DNA from: Schistosoma haematobium
Taxonomy: Eukaryota > Platyhelminthes > Trematoda > Strigeidida > Schistosomatidae
DNA length: 64,000 nucleotides
Assembly: GCF_000699445.3 (NCBI RefSeq)
Contig: NC_067195.1
Coordinates: 17,121,287 to 17,185,286, forward strand
Direction of reading: 5' to 3'
Position numbers and translations under genes: made by a program. The stretch's first letter is position 1, and each line of letters opens with the position of its first letter. Positions 1 to 11,151 of the stretch are shown here, piece by piece. The notes beneath the pieces are model-generated. The model had not been told where the DNA came from. It worked only from the letters and a program-made list of their open reading frames with translations, and ran no database searches.

Positions 1-615
1 ATTGCGATTGCTAAAAATAGAATGGTAGACAGTTATTTTAATTGTTGTTATAGCTACAGAGCATTTCGGAATTATATCTAAAATCATAACCTAAAAAGTA
101 ATGAAGTTACCTTGTGAATTTACAGACATTAATACAATGAAATACATTGAAGAGGAACTTATCCCACAACTACATTCAAATTGTTTTCACTGTGAATAAA
201 AAAAATCAACCAGTAGAATCTTGGATTTCTTTTAACTAAACTCAAATGTACTGAATTTTATTGTCAAGTGAATAGAATCATCATATTGATTATTCATTTG
301 AATCGATACCTCTATCACTCAGAAACTTAGTAAATCCTTGAAAATATCACATGCATAACAATCTCATTATAAAACACATCTTCTAAGCTATTAAAGACAA
401 TCTAATAACTTAAAATTGTTTCTTGAATACATTAACTTATTACATCATCATAGTCTTTACAATAAAAAAAGAAGAAAAACTCAGTCACATTCTGCCTATA
501 CAGAAGAATATTTTCAACCCATTTTATTAATTGGCAGTGCTTATGTTGTTCACAATAATCAATAATCAATATTATCAATAACCATTTTTGAAAGAAGAAA
601 AAAACACAGACAAAC
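1..615. other. No gene recognised; AT-rich, probable intron of the BTB gene
   Basis: I see no coding exon or known repeat here on either strand. The stretch lies downstream (minus strand) of the BTB exon donor, so it is most simply that gene's next intron. The following exon would lie beyond the window edge. Confidence 0.4.
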
Positions 616-715
616 CTGATTGATAAATATATTTTACAAAAGTATCCAATGTTTTCGCAGATATACGACCTAAATAAAATGAATTCTTTGATTGTTTTAC
701 TGTGTTACTAACGTG

Positions 716-747
<32 letters not shown>

Positions 748-882
748 TATCATAACAATTTATATTAATATTATCAGTTGAACATTCTACATTTTCTTCT
801 TCTGCCATACAGAATTGATCAATTTTTGTTGAGACAGCACGTAATACACATTTGTGCACTATTTGACTATGTGATTCACATT
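616..882 (-). CDS. Internal exon of a BTB/POZ-domain (kelch-like type) protein
   Basis: Read on the minus strand, the exon is bounded by an acceptor (TTTTTATTAG) and a donor (CAG|GTTTGT). It encodes an HKCVLRAVS motif, then about 45 low-complexity residues including a poly-asparagine run, then ISAKTLDTFVKYIYQSG. The two outer blocks match the H-K-x-V-L-A-A-x-S and I-S-x-x-T-x-x-x-x-x-x-Y-I-Y-T-G halves of a BTB/POZ fold. BTB-kelch proteins are substrate adaptors of cullin-3 E3 ligases, but no kelch or BACK part is visible here, so the subfamily is open. The exon starts with two bases of a split codon, so an upstream exon must end in phase 1. The Asn run interrupts the domain between the two conserved blocks. 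Similarity is judged by eye. Confidence 0.6.
716..743. repeat. (ATT)n microsatellite encoding a poly-Asn run
   Basis: About nine ATT/TTA units on the plus strand, read as AAT (Asn) codons on the minus strand inside the BTB exon. It is a coding microsatellite and likely to vary in length between individuals. Confidence 0.85.
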
Positions 883-1418
883 CTAATAAAAACCACAATC
901 ATTTTGTTTAGTTCTAAAATAGTAAAACAAAGAATAATTGTACATATAATCATATTAATAACATTTTATTATAGCGAATTGTTTGAAAGATATTGAGATA
1001 TACTGAGACATAATATCAGTACGAGAAACATGCCATTTCTATGATTATACATATACATACTTGAATGACATGCGTATACTCAGTGATAACTTCTTATTTC
1101 TCATCTCAATGTTATTCATATCACATTCAATGATATTGAAATAAAATCAGATATTGATTGGCACATTAAGGTGAAATCAGTTTCCATTTTATGAAATTAT
1201 TTAAGAAATTAACAAAGTGAAAATTAATTTACAGACAAAATGTATTATTTGAGTATAGTTCACCTTAGAATAAGAAGATTTTCCAGAATTTAAGTTTTCA
1301 ATGTAATAGAGTTCATTTACAAACACGAATGCTTTTACTCGATAAACATAATATCATAGAGTGTCGCTGATGTAAATAAAATTTTGTATTTTAAACATTA
1401 TATTAATCTCTATAAACA
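883..1418. other. Intronic or intergenic AT-rich DNA, nothing recognised
   Basis: No exon, RNA gene or repeat recognised. A short missing exon linking 2922-2998 to the BTB exon could lie anywhere between 883 and 2921, but I could not identify it. Confidence 0.4.
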
Positions 1419-1745
1419 AAGATGGATGACGGCTAGCAGTAGAATCTCGAAAGCACGTTTTGTACTAGTCTAAACTCGTCATCTGGATCTACCTGCATCT
1501 CAGAGCTGATGTTCACTCTGGGATTCGAACCCAGTGCCGTTCGCTTCAACTCTGGAATGCAGGCACATCCAGCTGACGAGTCCCAAGTAGGATAAGACAC
1601 GCGTCCAGGATTCTACTGCTAGACACCATTCATCTTTGCTTATAAAACTTGTGACTTAAGGCAATATCGACGCAGTTCACACAGGATACACACATGCCGA
1701 TAAGAGACCGACCAATTGCAGTCCTAAACAATAACAATATAAAAT
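1419..1745 (-). mobile_element. Sm-alpha-type hammerhead SINE with an inverted second ribozyme arm
   Basis: Two arms of about 80 bp (1419-1497 and 1557-1640) are imperfect inverted repeats of each other. Both contain degraded schistosome hammerhead ribozyme sequence. The plus-strand arm keeps the CTGACGAG core and stem II (TCCC/AGGA), but the CGAAAC core reads TAAGAC, so cleavage is not expected. Between the arms, on the minus strand, lies a pol III B-box-like GGGTTCGAATCCC (about 1531-1543). The tail at 1650-1745 (ending in a TTGCAGTCCTAAAC block) is shared with the copies at 5628 and 25745. The family assignment rests on known Schistosoma Sm-alpha satellites. The inverted arm is unusual. 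Confidence 0.6.
1531..1543 (-). promoter_or_regulatory. RNA polymerase III B-box-like motif of the SINE
   Basis: GGGTTCGAATCCC on the minus strand fits the internal tRNA-type B box (GGTTCGANTCC). It sits upstream, on that strand, of the left hammerhead arm, as expected for a pol III-transcribed SINE. No convincing A box was found. Confidence 0.45.
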
Positions 1746-2474
1746 TAAGTTAAAAATCAAAACAGACCGATGCATAAACCCACCATCACATCATGAAGAT
1801 TGAAATATATAAGAGATCAAAAATCAATAAGTCACTGAGTAATTTTAGTTATATACTAATGCAGACTGTCTTTATTTTATTGACATCTCATCACTGAGTT
1901 GAATTTAATGTAAATGAAGATGATTCTGTTAAAATTTACCAAGTGATAAATCTGTAAATATTGCGACCATGATTGACTGGTAGTTGTGTCAAATTTTAGA
2001 CAAACGTCTTTACATAGAAATGTTATATTACCCCTTCTTGATAACGATAGTGTTAATCAATCTTGAAAGGAGCATATTGATGGGTAAAATGAACATATTA
2101 TTTGTCTATATTAACTAGTGTATTCATTTGAGAGTCAGTAGAATAAAAAGAGATCCTTAAAGATTTTTTAACGAAAGTAAATACACATCTCAAAAAATTA
2201 AAAACTGGAATAAATACCCAATTAAACTCATAATGTATTAAGATATTTGAATTTGCAGGTTTATTTTATTCTAGATGACATTGAAAAAAATCTAAAGATT
2301 GTTTAGTAAAATATTCTATCTTCAACATCAGACATACATGTAATATTCTCTTGGATAAAGACTTCGGTACATCCACCGTAAGCTAGTTCTCTTATACATG
2401 TCATTAATTTTGTTATTATTCTTTAGTACTAAATGGTGTACTGTAGAAAAAATTCACTTTAAGTAAGTCATTTG
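1746..2474. other. No feature recognised
   Basis: AT-rich sequence with no coding signal. A minus-strand open stretch near 2310-2410 was considered for the missing BTB exon but has no convincing splice sites. Confidence 0.35.
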
Positions 2475-2763
2475 GGTGAGACTATGATTTACGGACGAAC
2501 CATTCAGATTTAGGATAACAGATCTTGAATTTTGGTGCGAAATTCATTTAACCATTTGGCCGAATAGCGTACTGGCATTTTAGCTGATGCCAATTCGTGA
2601 TGAAAATCTTAAATCTAATTTCGAACCCTAACCATCAAATGTAAATCATGATCCTTATTCTTCAAACTATTTTATAACCCGCATTCGGTCCTAATTAGTG
2701 GGAGGAAATGATCAAGGTCGTTTTAGCACCGCTCAAAGACTGTCCATAAATTATAGTCTCACC
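2475..2763. mobile_element. 289-bp MITE-like element, copy 1
   Basis: The ends form inverted repeats of about 22 bp: GGTGAGACTATGATTTACGG at the left matches the reverse complement of the right end at 20 of 22 positions. The interior has no ORF. A second copy of exactly the same length lies in opposite orientation at 41295-41583 and is about 90% identical by eye. A short non-coding element with terminal inverted repeats and fixed length fits a MITE or other non-autonomous DNA transposon. No convincing target-site duplication is visible at either copy, so the superfamily is unknown. Confidence 0.6.
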
Positions 2764-2921
2764 ATTCCTTGTCTAAAAACTAAGAGAAAGCACCGAATCT
2801 CAACATGAAAAATATTTAAATATTTTCAGTCACCAATTCAAATTTGTTTAACTTTTATTGATAGGCTAAAAAAGGAAATCATCTTATTAATTCTTTAAAA
2901 AAAAAGAAATAAATAACTAAC

Positions 2922-2998
2922 CTTTGCTGTTGATGTAATTTTTGACAAATATCAAATGGACCCATTGAATTTACAAATTTTCCTTTCATTTCTACCAT
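2922..2998 (-). CDS. Possible first coding exon of the BTB gene
   Basis: On the minus strand an ATG at 2998 opens 25 codons (MVEMKGKFVNSMGPFDICQK and six more residues) ending at a good donor, AAAG|GTTAGT. Kelch-like proteins often have a short N-terminal segment before the BTB domain, and the strand matches the BTB exon at 616-882. The exon ends in phase 2 whereas the BTB exon needs phase 1, so at least one unseen exon would be required between them. It could also be unrelated or spurious. Confidence 0.35.
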
Positions 2999-5627
2999 TG
3001 TATTTGTTTATATACATCAGAAAGACACATACATATATGTGATAATGATACACAGTGAAGTGTTTTATGATACAACAATAATTTAAATTGACAATACTTC
3101 AAGTTTTAATTCCGAATATAATTGCTCCTTTAATAAATATAAAATAAACATCTTTATTATTTATTCACTAATACACAAAATATTATTCAATATACATAAC
3201 TTTTCGAAACGTGAAATCAAGCCTATCAATATGTTTTATACAATTTAGTGTAAAAGTACACTTTTGATAGAATGATCTATGCACACAGACATACATATGA
3301 AAGTAAAATCACCTGGTCCATTGAAAGTATCACATGATTTTCACGTTTATATAGTGCTTAAAATAATTGTCACTAGCATGGTTACAAACAGATTGTTTAA
3401 CATAGATCAATAAATTTTGTTTAGGCTTTAAACCAATAAGCATACTTTCTTGAATAGAAATGTTTATGAGGTAGCAGATTTTGTAAATTTGAGTACGTTA
3501 TAGAGATTACTTTAATGTGATTATATCGTTCGGTTATATCGCTAGAGAATGATATCAACTTGTGAAGTATTGAAAACCAGGGGATACTAAATTACTTGTC
3601 AGTTGCAGTTTGAGACTCCTCATCTGTTCTCAATCACGATGATGCCGTCAACAAAACCGAATAATTTCGAAAGTGAAAAAGCTATTACGGATGAAAATTG
3701 GTGTGGTTATACAAATTGAAGTTGTACTTAGTTGCCTAGAGGTAACCCACTTGATACTTTCTAGTACCATTCATAATATCGATACTTCCACTGCTCTTAT
3801 ACTTTTCTTGATAACTGCATCTCGTTGTGCTGATATGCTGTGGCAACTCAAATCCATGCATATGTTCTAGGTTCTACATTGCTTATGGTTGTATCACTGA
3901 GAAAATTCTGGGTCCGATCTCTAGCGTGTCTGTTGGTTAGCACTGTTAATACGTTCTAGACAAGAACAAAAGTACTGTCAAGTGTCTCTGGTCTTCACTT
4001 GTCCCCTAGATTATTTCAGTCCTTTATGAATAAGCAATCTATGGAAAGTAGAATTTTATTAAATGAATAATTGGAACCAGTATATCATAAGGGATCCAGA
4101 AAGTATTATATTCAGCATTAATAACGACAGATACGCAATAACAGACCCCTGAGGCTTTGAGTGACAACATCAGATGCTTATGTGATCACTTATTAAACCG
4201 GATATTCATCAGATACTAAGCCTGTCTTCTTGTTATCTACTGTCTATTATTTAGTTGTAGAAAGTAATGTAGACAAGATTCATCTTCCAAAAGGCTAGAA
4301 ATATGATTCAAACAAAACCGGTAAGTAACCTCGACTTAAATTTAGTTTATGTACATCTCAAATAATTTAACTTTAGGATATTACTATGTTAAGTTTCTCC
4401 TGAAATACATAATTGTATTCACAATATCTTGCAATATTTTGCAAATAAACCTTTATGACCATTCATTGGAAAGAATTATTTGAATGAACTACAACGTTTG
4501 ATAAACCTTTCATTAAACCATATACAGAGAAACATTTTTATTAAAAGACCAAAATGGAATAAGATATCAATCCAAGCTAATTGAACATACAAAATGTCAA
4601 AATATTTTTCAATTATGGTAATATTACGTAACACAGTGTTACTTCTGCTCCAAATCCTTATTTATGTATTCTTTACCTTTGTACTTATTTTGATATTGCT
4701 CTTTTGGTTAAATCATTTAGTACTTCTATGCAAAAATATTAGAAATATTGTTTTTCAATCCCGGTCTCAATGCACTAGGTATTTTGTCTTGTTTTGTTTT
4801 TTAAAATGGAAATTATTGTTTTACTCATTTACCCAATTTTGGTCTTTGTATTTTTTTTTTAAAAGAAAAAAGAATGAAATTTATTATACAATTAAAATAT
4901 CTACATATTCTCAACTCCCTTCGCTAAAAAGCAAACTATACTCGATCTCATTTACAAATGATCTCCGGTTACAACTGTAATGAACTTTGTTTATTTTTTA
5001 GGATATGAAAAATTGAAATCAAATTGTCAAATGTGTATCAATAATGAATTATTTTTCAGATGGAAATGCCCTTGAAACTTTTGTTTTCTATATGGGTTTG
5101 GGGTTGTAAGCAGCGAGACTATCGGTTGTAGGAGTTTACTTTGGAGGTAGCGTCATGAGTGATTGAAGTTAATAAATCCATGAATAAAACCAGGTAGTTG
5201 TTCAATATTCCCAATTTTTAGTGATGATTGGATTGACGTAAAATTGTTATGATTTCTGGCCTGTTAATTATGACGTGTCTAATTCGCCAATTAGAACACG
5301 ACTGATATGACCTTGGTACTGTACCAAACCAAGGATGCGTTGTTCAGTAAGAGCAGCCTGGTGTCGACTCTAAGCCCTTATTAGTTCTTCCTGCCCAGTC
5401 CTGTCCGTGAGAGTCCAAAATAATATCTCAGCATCCACTGTATGAATCGTATATTCCAGACATACGTAGTTTGTATACAAGCAAACCAGGCTGTAACTAA
5501 TACATTGCGAATAACTGAAAAATAGTAAATCGTATAATAGTAGTCAATAGGTCAAATAAAAGCTTATGACAAATGGAATATAGATATATATAATCTGGTT
5601 ACTTAACAAGCAAATATAGATAGTGGT
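2999..5627. other. Long AT-rich stretch with at most faint LINE-tail remnants
   Basis: No real gene recognised. At about 3780-3900 the pattern TGTGGCAACTC followed by a GTTCTA(C/G) block resembles the 3' tail of the LINE remnant at 30860-31400 and may be a very old copy. The 128-codon ORF at 4594-4980 is low-complexity hydrophobic AT-rich sequence and is not accepted as a gene. Confidence 0.35.
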
Positions 5628-5760
5628 TAACAGTGGAATCAAGAACGCACGTTCCGTCCTATTTGGGACTCGTCAGCTGGATGTGCCTAATCAATTGCAG
5701 TCCTAAACATCAATGGGAAGATTCAAGTAAACAATCCCAAGTGTAGCTACTTAACAGTTA
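5628..5760 (-). mobile_element. Sm-alpha-type hammerhead SINE fragment, copy 2
   Basis: On the minus strand the sequence reads CCAGCTGACGAG, stem II TCCCAAATAGGA, then CGGAAC where an active hammerhead needs CGAAAC, followed by GATTCCACTG. The flanking TTGCAGTCCTAAACA and CAATGGGAAGATTCAA blocks are shared with the copy at 25745. One core substitution should abolish self-cleavage. An RTE fragment follows 15 bp downstream. Confidence 0.65.
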
Positions 5761-5774
5761 TATAATACCTGCTT

Positions 5775-6540
5775 ATGCCTGTTACTCCTCGTGGAGGAGC
5801 ATAAGACGTCCATCAGGATCCTCCAACATACTCTGTCATCGGCTGTCCTTCCCAGTTGTTCCCAGTTGCCATCCATTCTATTGATGGCTGCCTCCGATTC
5901 TCGATGCAACGTGTTCCTCGGTCTCCCTTCTTTCCTCTTCCAGTCAGCATTCCATATTGTGGATCACCTCGTGAACACGTTTCATGATGTCTGCAAAGTA
6001 TATTCTATTTCCTCTTCAGTTAGAAGCTGATTTGTTCTCTACCACAGTGGACTGTTGCTGATCGTATGCGGTCAATGGATATTGAGTATCTTGCGTAGAC
6101 AACTGTTTATCAATACCTGTACATGTTTGATGATGGTTGTTGTAGTTCTGTAATTTTCAGCCCTGTACAGTAGAACTGTCTTGGCGTTTGTATCGAAGAT
6201 TCTGACTTCTACGTTGGCTGATAGTTGTTTTGAGTTCTATATGTTCTTCTCTCGTATGAATGCTGTCCTCATGCCTTAACATCTGTATCCCATCATCCTT
6301 GTTCATCAATGATGAAAGCCAGATACTTGGAAGCTTCCACCTCTTCCAGAGCTTCTCCATCAAGTATGACTGAGTTGGTGTTCTCCGTGTTGTATTTGAG
6401 GATCTTGCTTTTTCTCTTGTGTATGTTGCGGCCTACTGATACAGAGGCTTCTTTCCCACTGGTTTTCTTCACCTGCATTTGTTACTATGTATAAGATAAA
6501 AGAGCTAGATCATCTGCGAAATCCAAACCGTGTAGTTGCA
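5775..6540 (-). mobile_element. RTE-clade LINE fragment (3' end of RT ORF), copy 1
   Basis: Minus-strand remnant of an RTE/SR2-like reverse-transcriptase C-terminus. It is broken into several frames (open pieces at 5791-6030 antisense, 6157-6363, 6293-6478). The first roughly 590 bp (to about 6368) are virtually identical to the copies at 8086-8872 and 27230-28435, including the same frame-breaking GGATGATGGGATACAG junction. Beyond about 6368 the similarity drops abruptly while alignment continues to about 6530. It is dead as a coding unit and lies inverted relative to the 8.1-kb copy, 1.6 kb away. Confidence 0.75.
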
Positions 6541-7445
6541 AGTTATATAATTAAGACAAAACTATATAAACAATAAATCGAATTGAGCTTTAAATGTAAG
6601 TATTAAACCTTTGAATTCATCATTTTAAATAGATTGTATCAGGCTACATTTGTAGCTTAATATTAAGGATGATGATAGCTGATTCTATAAATAATTGTTA
6701 AATGCACATCAATTTACAGATATGATCAGGTTAATATAAATGGAGAGGGATTATCTAGAAAATATAAGGTTTCATTGTTTTTAAGGACATGATTCATAAA
6801 TTATTTTTAATGAGCATTTATCACAAACATTTTAATATTGTAGAACATAAAATCAAAGTTAAATTCATAATCTAAGGTGCAACAAATTCAGAGCACAGCA
6901 TTATTTTCGAAATGTATAACGTGATTTTCATCAATCTTTTCAGTGAAAAGTTCTCTTTAATAAGTAGTGTATGAAAAAAAATAATTAATTATTGAACGGC
7001 ATCACTACAGCGCTACCTGCATTTTGTAAAGTGATAGATGCCGCATAAACCTTAATGAATTAAATAGTTTGTTAGATAGTGAAATTGTTTTTTGTCTCGC
7101 AACACTGTTATGAACAGCATTACTTTGGGGTTATTATTACTCTCTAGGCCTGATAAGATTTAATTAGTGGTAGTTGCTTTTTGGGGAAAAAAGAATTTAT
7201 TGAGATATCATCTGATTATGGTGTATCGTGGTTATGATATTATACAAAGTGATATATTTGGTTTTTCCACTGTTGATAGCCACAAGATGCAAGATATTAG
7301 GACCAGTATTCTTTTCGTTGGAGGACTGAAGTGTCATTTCTTCAGAGATAAAATAATTGGTGATTTCATGATGAAAATAAAATAGATATCACGGAAGAAC
7401 AGGAACAAGTAATCACTGTAATATGTTTATAGTATGTCTTACATT
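6541..7445. other. AT-rich spacer between inverted RTE copies, nothing recognised
   Basis: No gene or known repeat recognised. The 72-codon ORF at 7167-7385 lacks any recognisable domain and is probably chance. Confidence 0.35.
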
Positions 7446-8872
7446 AACTCCATCTGTAGACCTTCGGAGGTAAATGCCAGTCCCAAGTTAGGATAAAGGA
7501 GGAAGGTTTGGCAGGGGGTCTGCAACTTCATCCCGTAAAAAACACCATCCAGAAAAAATCACTTATACCATTTAAACTCTGTCCTGGGAGTTGACGGATC
7601 TTCCTGTAGAAGAATTACGATGTTTTATGGCGAAAACCAAGATTCTTCACGACGACGATACCCCTTCTAACAATCAGAGCAACGAATAATATAGGTACAT
7701 GGAATGTCAGGATAATGTGGGAGACAGAGAGGACCAATCAAATAGCTGAAGAAACGAGGAGAAACAACCTGCAGGTTCTCGGAACAAGTAAAACCCATTG
7801 GACCTAAGCTGGACAGAAAAGATTAGCTTCGGTAGAGACGTTGCTGTACTTTGATCATAAAGAAAAACATACTTGACACACAAGAAGTTGCATTAATGTT
7901 GTCCACAGTGTTATATCCTAGCAAAAATTAAATTGCGAGTAGCTTCTGAGGCCTATTGATGGACTAATATTATCTATATATTCTTATGGTACAACTATTC
8001 AGTAATTAGATTATGTATATCAACATTCCCCTGATTATAAGCTTCGCTTTGATCTATAGATTATCAATGAGCGATTTACTGTTCTTTGAACTTCGCAGAT
8101 AACCCGACTCTTCTATACCATACACAACAACAAATGCAGGTGAAGATAGTCAGTGTAACAGCAGACTCACAAGCAGTGGGAGTCAACATACACAAGGGAA
8201 AAGGCAAGATCCTCGAATACAACACGGAGAACACCAACTCAATCATACTTGATGGAGAAGCTCTGGAAGAGGTGGAAGCTTCCAAGTATCTGGCTTTCAT
8301 CATTGATGAACAAGGATGATGGGATACAGATGTTAAGGCATGAGGACAGCATTCATACGAGAGAAGAACATATAGAACTCAAAACAACTATCAGCCAACG
8401 TAGAAGTCAGAATCTTCGATACAAACGCCAAGACAGTTCTACTGTACAGGGCTGAAAATTACAGAACTACAACAACCATCATCAAACATGTACAGGTATT
8501 GATAAACAGTTGTCTACGCAAGATACTCAATATCCATTGACCGCATACGATCAGCAACAGTCCACTGTGGTAGAGAACAAATCAGCTTCTAACTGAAGAG
8601 GAAATAGAATATACTTTGCAGACATCATGAAACGTGTTCACGAGGTGATCCACAATATGGAATGCTGACTGGAAGAGGAAAGAAGGGAGACCGAGGAACA
8701 CGTTGCATCGAGAATCGGAGGCAGCCATCAATAGAATGGATGGCAACTGGGAACAACTGGGAAGGACAGCCGATGACAGAGTATGTTGGAGGATCCTGAT
8801 GGACGTCTTATGCTCCTCCACGAGGAGTAACAGGCGTAAATAGGCAGAAAGTAAACAAACAATATCTCACAA
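7446..8872 (+). mobile_element. RTE-clade LINE, internally deleted, copy 2
   Basis: The left part (7446-7876) is an RTE 5' UTR with the start of the apurinic-like endonuclease. It includes the TWNVRIMWE and LQVLGTSKTHWT blocks, equivalent to WNARTMWE and LEVLGISGTHWT in the element at 31541-34862. After about 210 bp of unrelated DNA, the RT C-terminal region resumes at 8086 with NFADN (the catalytic F-A-D-D palm motif altered) and runs to the element's 3' end CTCCACGAGGAGTAACAGGC near 8835, plus a 3' tail. Multiple frame breaks make it a pseudogene. Its 3' half is nearly identical to the copy at 27230-28435. Confidence 0.7.
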
Positions 8873-10105
8873 TAAGTCTAAATAAATGTTAACTATTAAG
8901 TCTCGCTGTTTGCTCATCAGCAACGTATCTTGGGAACGAAATTCATTCGTAATGTTTTTATTTTGTTTGTAGCTTTCAGGCATAAGAGATGAAAGACTTA
9001 AAAATCAATGATCTACAATTAAGTAAAATATGCAAATAATGTGTTTATTATTAAATTTCTTTACTTAATATTCTGATTTTTATGGCCGCCAACGAATTTT
9101 CAAGCGGTAATGCTATTCCTTAGATGTCTATTCGTGTTTCGTGTCTTTCTATCTCGTCGAGCAAAGGTTCTACTTAACTTTTATGCAGTTGATATGTAGT
9201 TACTACTGTGGTGTAAAGATTCCTAATGAGTATGGTCGTCTTTTTGTCATTATCAATAATACTGTATTCCAACACATTGTATAAGTGTTAAAATACTGAT
9301 TCTCAACACATTATATTTTGCATTGATTCTAAATTGATATAGTATGTAATAATAATTTCAGGAAAGTCTATGAAATTACTTAAATACACACATGCTAAAT
9401 AAATTCAATGTAGTTTTTCAGCCTTTATTGTTCAATAGTATCACAATGTGTCGTGCCACCAACCTTAATTAAGTTGATTTTTCGGTCAAATGTTTTTTTC
9501 ACAGGGACAAATATGAGAAATATAACAGAAAAATGTGTATTGCCTTGTAGAACATAATTTGTAATTTCCTTGTCAGTTTGAAGTGTTTTAGTTAGTAGTT
9601 TCTTTAGTCATTGAATGCAGACTAACCAGAGATTATATTTATTATGACAGTCAACATACTTTGTCTGTTAACTATTAGAAATGATAAAATACTGGAATTA
9701 AGTTTCAATACTATTGAAGTTTGTGGCTGTTACAAAATTAAATGTGTGTACATGGATCAAACTCTTACAATATTATCATATTTTCACTTTTCTTAATACC
9801 CATCTCCAGATATGAATCCCAGGTATCTTCCGAACTTTGTTCCATTACTTATCGAGAATTCTTAAAGATATTAAACTTACAAATAGACTGTAATTTAGCT
9901 TTCACTAAACAGAGAGAATTAAGAAACAAAGGTGAATACGGTCAGTGCTCCATTTCGATATCAAAATGATATTCCTACAACTAAATGAATAATAGGCAGA
10001 ATGATACATTTTAAATAAAAATGTGTAACATTAGGTCCCATAAAATCAAATATTGACAAAGGACTCACTATAGACTAGAACTCTTACGGATGTTATCTGT
10101 TATAT
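8873..10105. other. AT-rich DNA, no feature recognised
   Basis: No coding exon, RNA gene or repeat recognised. The ORF at 9742-9969 has no domain and is ignored. The last four bases (10102-10105, ATAT) are the left target-site duplication of the solo LTR. Confidence 0.4.
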
Positions 10106-10428
10106 TGTAGCGGTAAATAAATCCCTAAAATAAATAGCACTGTAAGTTTTCGACATTGGATGCTGACCATATGTTTTAGTGGACTCATCTAGCTGAAGGC
10201 GCTCGGTCAGGCATCCGCACCAGATCACTTGTGGTAACGCCGTGCTCAACATCAACCGCAATCGCTAGCCAGATTAGATCAGAGAATTCCGATATATTGG
10301 TCATCGCCAAATATACTCTTCCGATCTCCTCGACTCTGTCTTTTGATTTCTCTGGGTGGGAACGAAATATATTAGAAGGTGTTACTGGTAGAAGCGTTGT
10401 CAAACACTGAATACCTGTGACATCATCA
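10106..10428 (+). mobile_element. Solo LTR of the A/B Ty3/gypsy family
   Basis: A 323-bp LTR starting TGTAGCGGTAAATAAATCCC and ending TGTGACATCATCA, nearly identical to the 5' LTRs of elements A and B. It is flanked by a perfect 4-bp target-site duplication ATAT (10102-10105 and 10429-10432). The internal region is gone, as expected after LTR-LTR recombination. It has the same orientation as element A, 360 bp upstream of it. Confidence 0.93.
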
Positions 10429-10788
10429 ATATCATTATCTCGTAATCTAAGTGTACGTTATACTCGATAATGAGGTTGCTGTATATTTTACGAATATTAT
10501 TTGCTTTATTTTAAAAAAATTATATGAGTAAGTAACAGTTGGTCAGAAAAAGACTTTTTTACTTTGGAAAATATTCAGAAAATGGAATGAACGATAAAGT
10601 ACACATTTAATAAGTAAATATTAAAATAAACCATTGAGTCTCTCCAATCAGTATGTGATAAACACATCATAGTTCGTGTAAACAATTATGGAGAATATAG
10701 TAAAATATATGGGGTAATTTGTTGTTATTTCACATCAATTAGCAAATCTATGAACGAAATTGGGCTAACATCCAGAAAGTAGACGTGT
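10429..10788. other. Short unique spacer between the solo LTR and element A
   Basis: AT-rich DNA without recognisable features. It ends in GTGT directly before the 5' LTR of element A. Confidence 0.5.
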
Positions 10789-11111
10789 TGTAGCGGTAAA
10801 TAAATCCCTAAAATAAATAGCTCTGTAAGTTTTCGACATTGGATGCTGACCATATGTTTTAGTGGACTCATCTAGCTGAAGGCGCTCGGTCAGGCATCCG
10901 CACCAGATCACGTGTGGTAACGCCGTGCTCAACATCAACCGAAATCGCTAGCCAGATTAGATCAGAGAATTCCGATATATTGGTCATCGCCAAATATACT
11001 CTTCCGATCTCCTCGACTCTGTCTTTTGATTTCTCTTGGTGGGAACGAAATATATTAGAAGGTGTTACTGGTAGAAGCGTTGTAAAACACTGAATACCTG
11101 TGACATCATCA
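10789..11111 (+). repeat. 5' LTR of element A (323 bp)
   Basis: TG...CA ended repeat. It has three private substitutions relative to the other LTRs of the family and retains the AGA triplet that both 3' LTRs of A and B lack. Confidence 0.93.
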
Positions 11112-11112
11112 T

Positions 11113-11130
11113 TGGTGAACCCGACATGAT
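11113..11130 (+). promoter_or_regulatory. Primer-binding site, tRNA-Trp type
   Basis: TGGTGAACCCGACATGAT begins one base after the 5' LTR. It matches the complement of the 3' end of eukaryotic tRNA-Trp (recalled, including CCA) at 16 of 18 positions; element B matches at 17. CsRn1-clade elements are known to use tRNA-Trp. Confidence 0.75.
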
Positions 11131-11151
11131 CTGGTACACCTAATTGCAACT

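Noticed and set aside
2310..2410. Minus-strand open stretch as the missing BTB exon
   Set aside because: The translation does not continue BTB strand beta-1 convincingly and flanking splice sites are absent.
4594..4980. 128-codon hydrophobic ORF
   Set aside because: Composition is AT-rich low complexity (Leu/Phe/Ile runs over T-rich DNA), no domain, no splice context; such frames are expected by chance here.
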